DNA from: Nannocystis exedens
Lineage (GTDB): Bacteria; Myxococcota_A; Polyangia; Nannocystales; Nannocystaceae
Length of the DNA stretch: 64,000 nucleotides
Reading direction: 5' to 3'
Assembly: GCF_002343915.1 (NCBI RefSeq)
Contig: NZ_NETK01000002.1
Coordinates: 558,001 to 622,000, forward strand
The notes under the pieces were generated by a model that worked only from the letters and a program-made list of their open reading frames with translations, did no database searches and was not told where the DNA came from. Of the stretch, positions 60,803 through 64,000 are shown piece after piece. A program made the position numbers and the translations under genes. How positions within the stretch are numbered: position 1 is the stretch's first letter; each line of letters begins with the position of its first letter.

Positions 60803-60890
60803 GCTGTCTGAAAGGACAGGACCCGGCGAGCAGGTCGGAGAGGACAGGGTCGAGCGGGCAGGTTCGAGCGGGCAGGTCCTCGAGGACAGG
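60803..60890. repeat. 14-bp phased CAGG array between convergent genes (7 nodes)
   Basis: GCTG 60803, then CAGG at 60817, 60831, 60845, 60859, 60873 and 60887. This is the purest CAGG version. It begins at the base after one stop codon and ends 13 bp before the stop of the convergent lipoprotein gene. Confidence 0.95.
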
Positions 60891-60903
60891 GGCGCTCGCC
60901 GGC

Positions 60904-61965
60904 TCAGGTCGGCAGGCGCGAGACCTGCAGCGTGTACTCGCTGCACGACTGGTCGTTGGCGACCCGGATCACCCGGATGAACACCTTGGCCGGCCACGGC
61001 ACGTTGTTGAGGTAGTTCGGGTTCGGGTTCGGGTTCGGGTTCGGCGGGGTGTGGGCGTCGAAGAACTCCCACTCGCGGGCGGGCGGCGTGCCGGGGCCGT
61101 AGGTCGGGTTCAGGCCCTCGAACGGCATCTTGTTGCAGGCCGTGTAGACCTCGAAGCGGTAGTCGGGGTTGGCGGGGTCGCCCGGGTTGACCGCGAAGAC
61201 GGCGGCGATCTTGCCGGCGTTGGGCCGGTTGCCCATCGCCATCGCCTCGGGGAATTCGACCCAGTACCAGTCCTCCTGGCCGTTGCCGGGGCCGTTGTCG
61301 ATCCCGGTGATCGAGCCCTTGATCGGAGGGACGACGCCGCCTTCGGCGATCACGCCGAGAGCGCCCGCCATCGCCTCGGCGCAGGTGTCCGAGGCCTTGT
61401 CGGGGGGCGTGACCGCGCACTCGCAGTCCATGCCGTCGGAGGCGTCGGGGTTGGCGTCGTCGCAGTCGGGGCCGGGGTCGTCGGGGCCGTACTGGTCGCA
61501 GCCGACCCAGAAGCCGTCCATGTCGGCGTCCACGCAGGTGCCGCAGCTCTGCCACGAGTTGTAGCTGGCGTCGTCGCAGTCGGGCCCGGCGCTGCAGCCC
61601 TCGCCGTGGAGATCGCCGTCGTCGTCGACGCAGTCCGGGTCGGGAAGGGTGGTGGTCCCGACGGTCGGGTCGCCGGTGGGATCGCCGCTGGTCGGGTCGG
61701 AGTCGGAGGTCGGCCCCGGGCCGGTCGGCGCGCTCGTCTCGGAGTCGGACATGCTGCCGCCGACGGTCGGGGTGGGATCGGTTTCGCTGGCCGGCTGCCC
61801 GGTCTCGGTCCCGGGCGTGCTGTTGCTGCCGTTCCCCTGGCTGTCGAACGGGTTCGTCGACCCGGCCCCAGGATCTCCGCCGGCGCACGCGCCCAGGTGC
61901 GCAGCGGCGAGGAGCACGAGCGAGAGCCGGACGAGGGTCGGGGTGGGCCTGGACGCTCCGAGCAT
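60904..61965 (-). CDS. Lipoprotein with MopE-like Asp/Cys repeats
   Basis: The protein has 353 residues from the ATG of MLGASRP; a frame 16 codons longer is open. The lipobox is HLGAC. A Thr/Ser/Asp-rich linker is followed by MopE-like units (DPDCVDDDGDLHGEGCSAGPDCDDASYN, GPDCDDANPDASDGMDC), then a 190-residue C-terminal domain that I do not recognise. Codons of NPNPNPNPN come from a pure TTCGGG hexanucleotide repeat (61016-61044). Divergent from the cyclase gene. Confidence 0.82.
   Translation of the reverse strand: MLGASRPTPTLVRLSLVLLAAAHLGACAGGDPGAGSTNPFDSQGNGSNSTPGTETGQPASETDPTPTVGGSMSDSETSAPTGPGPTSDSDPTSGDPTGDPTVGTTTLPDPDCVDDDGDLHGEGCSAGPDCDDASYNSWQSCGTCVDADMDGFWVGCDQYGPDDPGPDCDDANPDASDGMDCECAVTPPDKASDTCAEAMAGALGVIAEGGVVPPIKGSITGIDNGPGNGQEDWYWVEFPEAMAMGNRPNAGKIAAVFAVNPGDPANPDYRFEVYTACNKMPFEGLNPTYGPGTPPAREWEFFDAHTPPNPNPNPNPNYLNNVPWPAKVFIRVIRVANDQSCSEYTLQVSRLPT
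61016..61044. repeat. TTCGGG hexanucleotide repeat encoding Asn-Pro
   Basis: Four perfect TTCGGG units plus most of a fifth, in frame in the lipoprotein gene (Asn-Pro dipeptides on the minus strand). In-frame hexamer slippage would change protein length without frameshift. Confidence 0.85.
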
Positions 61966-62132
61966 CCTCCCCACAATACACAAGGACTCGCCCGCCTTCG
62001 CACTTTGGCGCATGTGAGCTCGAGGGTGGGGCCGATTCCGCGGGTCCCGCCGGTCGCCGCCGAGCGCCGGTTTCGCGGTCGCGATCCGGGAGACGCAAAC
62101 ATCGCCTTGCGACGCGCCGGAGGCGAGCGGCT

Positions 62133-64000
62133 TTGGTACGATGCCGCCCGACCTTGCCCGAGCTGTTCAAAGCGCTGGCGAGCTACATCCCGGCAATCGT
62201 CACGCGGCGGCTCTCGGTCGACCCGCGTCCGCTGCACCAACCGCAAGCCGAGATCGTAGCCGCCGCAGTCCTCTGCGCCGACGTCTCCGGCTTCACGGCC
62301 CTGACCGAGGCGCTCGCCAAGCAAGGGCCCGCGGGCGTCGAGAAGGTGGCCGCGGGCCTCAACACGTACTTCGGCCGGCTGATCGAGATCACCGCGGCGC
62401 ACGGCGGCGACGTCGTCAAGTTCGCCGGCGACGCGCTCACGGCGGTGTGGGTCGCCGAGGGCTCGTCGGCCCGCGCGGCCGAGGCCGCGGTCGCGTGCGG
62501 GCTGGCGATCCAGGCCGCTTTGCACGCGTGCCCGATCGACGACGGCATCGAGCTGTCGCTGCGGATCGGCGTGGCCGCCGGACGGATCGCGCTGGTCCAC
62601 GTCGGCGGGCTCGGCGGCCGCTGGGAGCTCGTGCTCGTCGGGCCGGCGATCGAGGCGGTGCGGCGGGCCCAGACGTTCGCGCGCCCCGGCGAGGTGGTGA
62701 TCGACAAGCGCGTGTGGACCATGCTCGGCGGCCGCGTCGACGGCGAGAGCCGCGGCGAGCACGGGTTTGGCCGCGTGGTCGCGCTGCGCGAGCCGGTGGT
62801 GCCGTCGCCGCTGGTGCGCCCGCAGCTGCCCGACGCGGCCGAGGCGGCGCTGCGAGGCTACGTGCCCCCGGCGGTGATCGCCCGCCTGTCGGCCGGCCAG
62901 AGCAGCTTCCTCGCCGAGCTGCGCCGGCTCAGCGTCCTGTTCATCAACTTCCCCGACCTCAAGCACCAGACGCCGCTGATGGAGGCGCAAGAGGTCATGA
63001 TCGCGGTGCAGCAGATCGTCGAGTCGTGGGAGGGCACGATCGGCCACCTCAGCGTCGACGATCACGGGACCACGGTGCTGGTCGCGTTCGGCCTGCCGCC
63101 GCTGGCCCACGAGGACGATCCGGTGCGCGCGATCGAGGCCGCGCAGCAGGTCCGCGAGCTCCACAAGCGCCTCGGCTGGCGGGCCACCTGCGGGATCGCC
63201 TCCGGGCGGGCGTTCTGCGGCACCGTCGGCAGCGCCGAACGTTGCGAGTACACGGTCCTCGGCGACGTGGTCAACCTGGCCGCGCGGCTGATGCAGGCCG
63301 GCGACGGCAAGGCCGTGCTGTGCGACCACTACACCTTCGTCGCCACCCGGGGGCAGTTCCTGTTCGAGGGCCTGCCGCCGATCTCGGTCAAGGGCAAGGA
63401 AGGCACCATCTCGATCTACACCCCGGCGAGCGCGCGGCTGCCGGGGCGCAGCCAGAAGGAGCGCGCCGTCTCGGGCCCGCTGCCGGTGGCGGGCGGCGCC
63501 AGGGCGGCGCTGGTCGGGCGCATGCGCGAGCGCGGCGTGCTGATCAACGGCCTGCACGAGGTGCTGCGCGGCCGCAGCGCGACGATCGTGGTCGAGGGCG
63601 AGGCCGGGCTCGGCAAGACGCGCCTGGCCGACGACCTGCTCGAGCAGGCCGAGGCCGCCGGGGCGATGCGCCTGCTCGGCGCGCGCGAGATCAGCGACGC
63701 GGCCGGCCCGTACCACGCGTGGCTGCCGATCTTCGCCACCATCTTCGGCCTGAACCAAGGGACAGATCAGGGCTCCGACCCGTGGCAGCGGGTGGTCTCG
63801 GGGCTGCGGCGGCTGGTGCCGGCGGCGGTGTCGCGGGCGCCGCTGCTCGGGGCGGTGCTGCCGATCGACGCCGTCGACAACGACCGCACCGCGCCGCTGC
63901 AGGGCCGCGCGCGCGCCGAGCAGACCCGCGTCCTGCTGGTCCAGATCCTGCTCGCCTACCTCAAGGGCAACCCGGCGGTGCTGCTGCTGGAGGACGCCCA
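62133..64000 (+). CDS. Two-domain class III adenylate/guanylate cyclase with C-terminal NTPase, truncated by window end
   Basis: The frame begins at TTG 62133 (GGAGG 9 nt upstream) or TTG 62154 and runs off the right edge. Cyclase domain 1: LCADVSGFTALTE, VVKFAGDALTAVW. Cyclase domain 2: RLSVLFINFPDL (metal Asp partly replaced by Asn-Phe), then YTVLGDVVNLAARLM. An AAA/STAND-type NTPase follows with Walker A VVEGEAGLGKTRLADDL and Walker B VLLLEDA at the edge. The order two cyclases then ATPase matches mammalian-type soluble adenylyl cyclase and many bacterial AcyA-like regulators. Domain 1 keeps both acidic metal sites (ADVSGF, FAGDAL), so it may be the active one. Product nucleotide cannot be told. 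Confidence 0.88.
   Translation, partial: MVRCRPTLPELFKALASYIPAIVTRRLSVDPRPLHQPQAEIVAAAVLCADVSGFTALTEALAKQGPAGVEKVAAGLNTYFGRLIEITAAHGGDVVKFAGDALTAVWVAEGSSARAAEAAVACGLAIQAALHACPIDDGIELSLRIGVAAGRIALVHVGGLGGRWELVLVGPAIEAVRRAQTFARPGEVVIDKRVWTMLGGRVDGESRGEHGFGRVVALREPVVPSPLVRPQLPDAAEAALRGYVPPAVIARLSAGQSSFLAELRRLSVLFINFPDLKHQTPLMEAQEVMIAVQQIVESWEGTIGHLSVDDHGTTVLVAFGLPPLAHEDDPVRAIEAAQQVRELHKRLGWRATCGIASGRAFCGTVGSAERCEYTVLGDVVNLAARLMQAGDGKAVLCDHYTFVATRGQFLFEGLPPISVKGKEGTISIYTPASARLPGRSQKERAVSGPLPVAGGARAALVGRMRERGVLINGLHEVLRGRSATIVVEGEAGLGKTRLADDLLEQAEAAGAMRLLGAREISDAAGPYHAWLPIFATIFGLNQGTDQGSDPWQRVVSGLRRLVPAAVSRAPLLGAVLPIDAVDNDRTAPLQGRARAEQTRVLLVQILLAYLKGNPAVLLLEDA

Noticed and set aside
61016..61044. 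Telomere-like repeat
   Set aside because: TTCGGG units are within a coding Asn-Pro stretch, only about 4.8 units, and not at a chromosome end.

Overview
The window is very GC-rich DNA with long overlapping open frames on both strands, and it reads as part of a myxobacterial chromosome (Myxococcota, most likely the Nannocystaceae side). The lineage call is inference. It rests on many small lipoproteins with Thr/Gly/Ser-rich linkers after the lipobox, a MYXO-CTERM-like tail on a glucoamylase, MopE-type calcium-binding repeats, a full mevalonate-type isoprenoid operon next to hpnCDE, a lipoxygenase, and the tgt-yajC-secD-secF-recJ order.

Layout. 1-7.4 kb: cut-off membrane protein, Kazal-type lipoprotein, tRNA-Thr(CGT), a small unknown gene, a repeat-rich gap, a protease/TolB/beta-barrel protein whose 3' end is copied in tandem, and a Cys-rich lipoprotein. 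7.9-16.6 kb: mnmG, a decayed tRNA-Thr, a cobA-hemD fusion, a P450, a ferritin-like protein, a STAS-like protein and a PLP decarboxylase. 16.9-25.6 kb: on the minus strand, idi2-mvk-mvaD-(pmk::HMG-CoA reductase) are joined by 4-nt overlaps and followed by hpnC-hpnD-hpnE. Together they cover HMG-CoA to IPP/DMAPP and farnesyl-PP to squalene. HMG-CoA synthase and farnesyl-PP synthase are not in the window. 25.9-33.1 kb: lipoproteins (one frameshifted), a kinase remnant, a cupin/HAD pair, and a lipoxygenase + FAD-oxidase pair. 33.6-43.1 kb: envelope-type proteins of unknown role, including a 1296-aa modular protein and a second frameshifted lipoprotein, then a sigma-like/TM/TPR protein. 43.3-50.1 kb: an alpha-glucan cluster (GH13 lipoprotein, GH15-like glucoamylase, glucan phosphorylase). 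50.2-64 kb: HpnA-like epimerase, C-type-lectin lipoprotein, tgt-yajC-secDF-recJ, lipoproteins, and a two-cyclase-domain ATPase cut by the right edge.

The most unusual feature is a dispersed repeat family that I do not recognise as any named element. A 4-bp node (CATG, or CAGG/CCTG and close variants) recurs every 14 bp. The intervening 10 bp tend to TCC-N4-GGA, so the array reads as overlapping hairpins CATGTCC-N4-GGACATG. Arrays of 2 to about 15 nodes occur every few kb. They fill gene ends and junctions, often touching or containing stop or start codons, and also lie in frame inside genes including mnmG, the pmk kinase domain, an amylase and lipoprotein linkers. One encodes part of a lipoprotein signal peptide, one lies where a kinase remnant ends, and one is part of a 111-bp tandem repeat carrying copies of the end of an outer-membrane gene.
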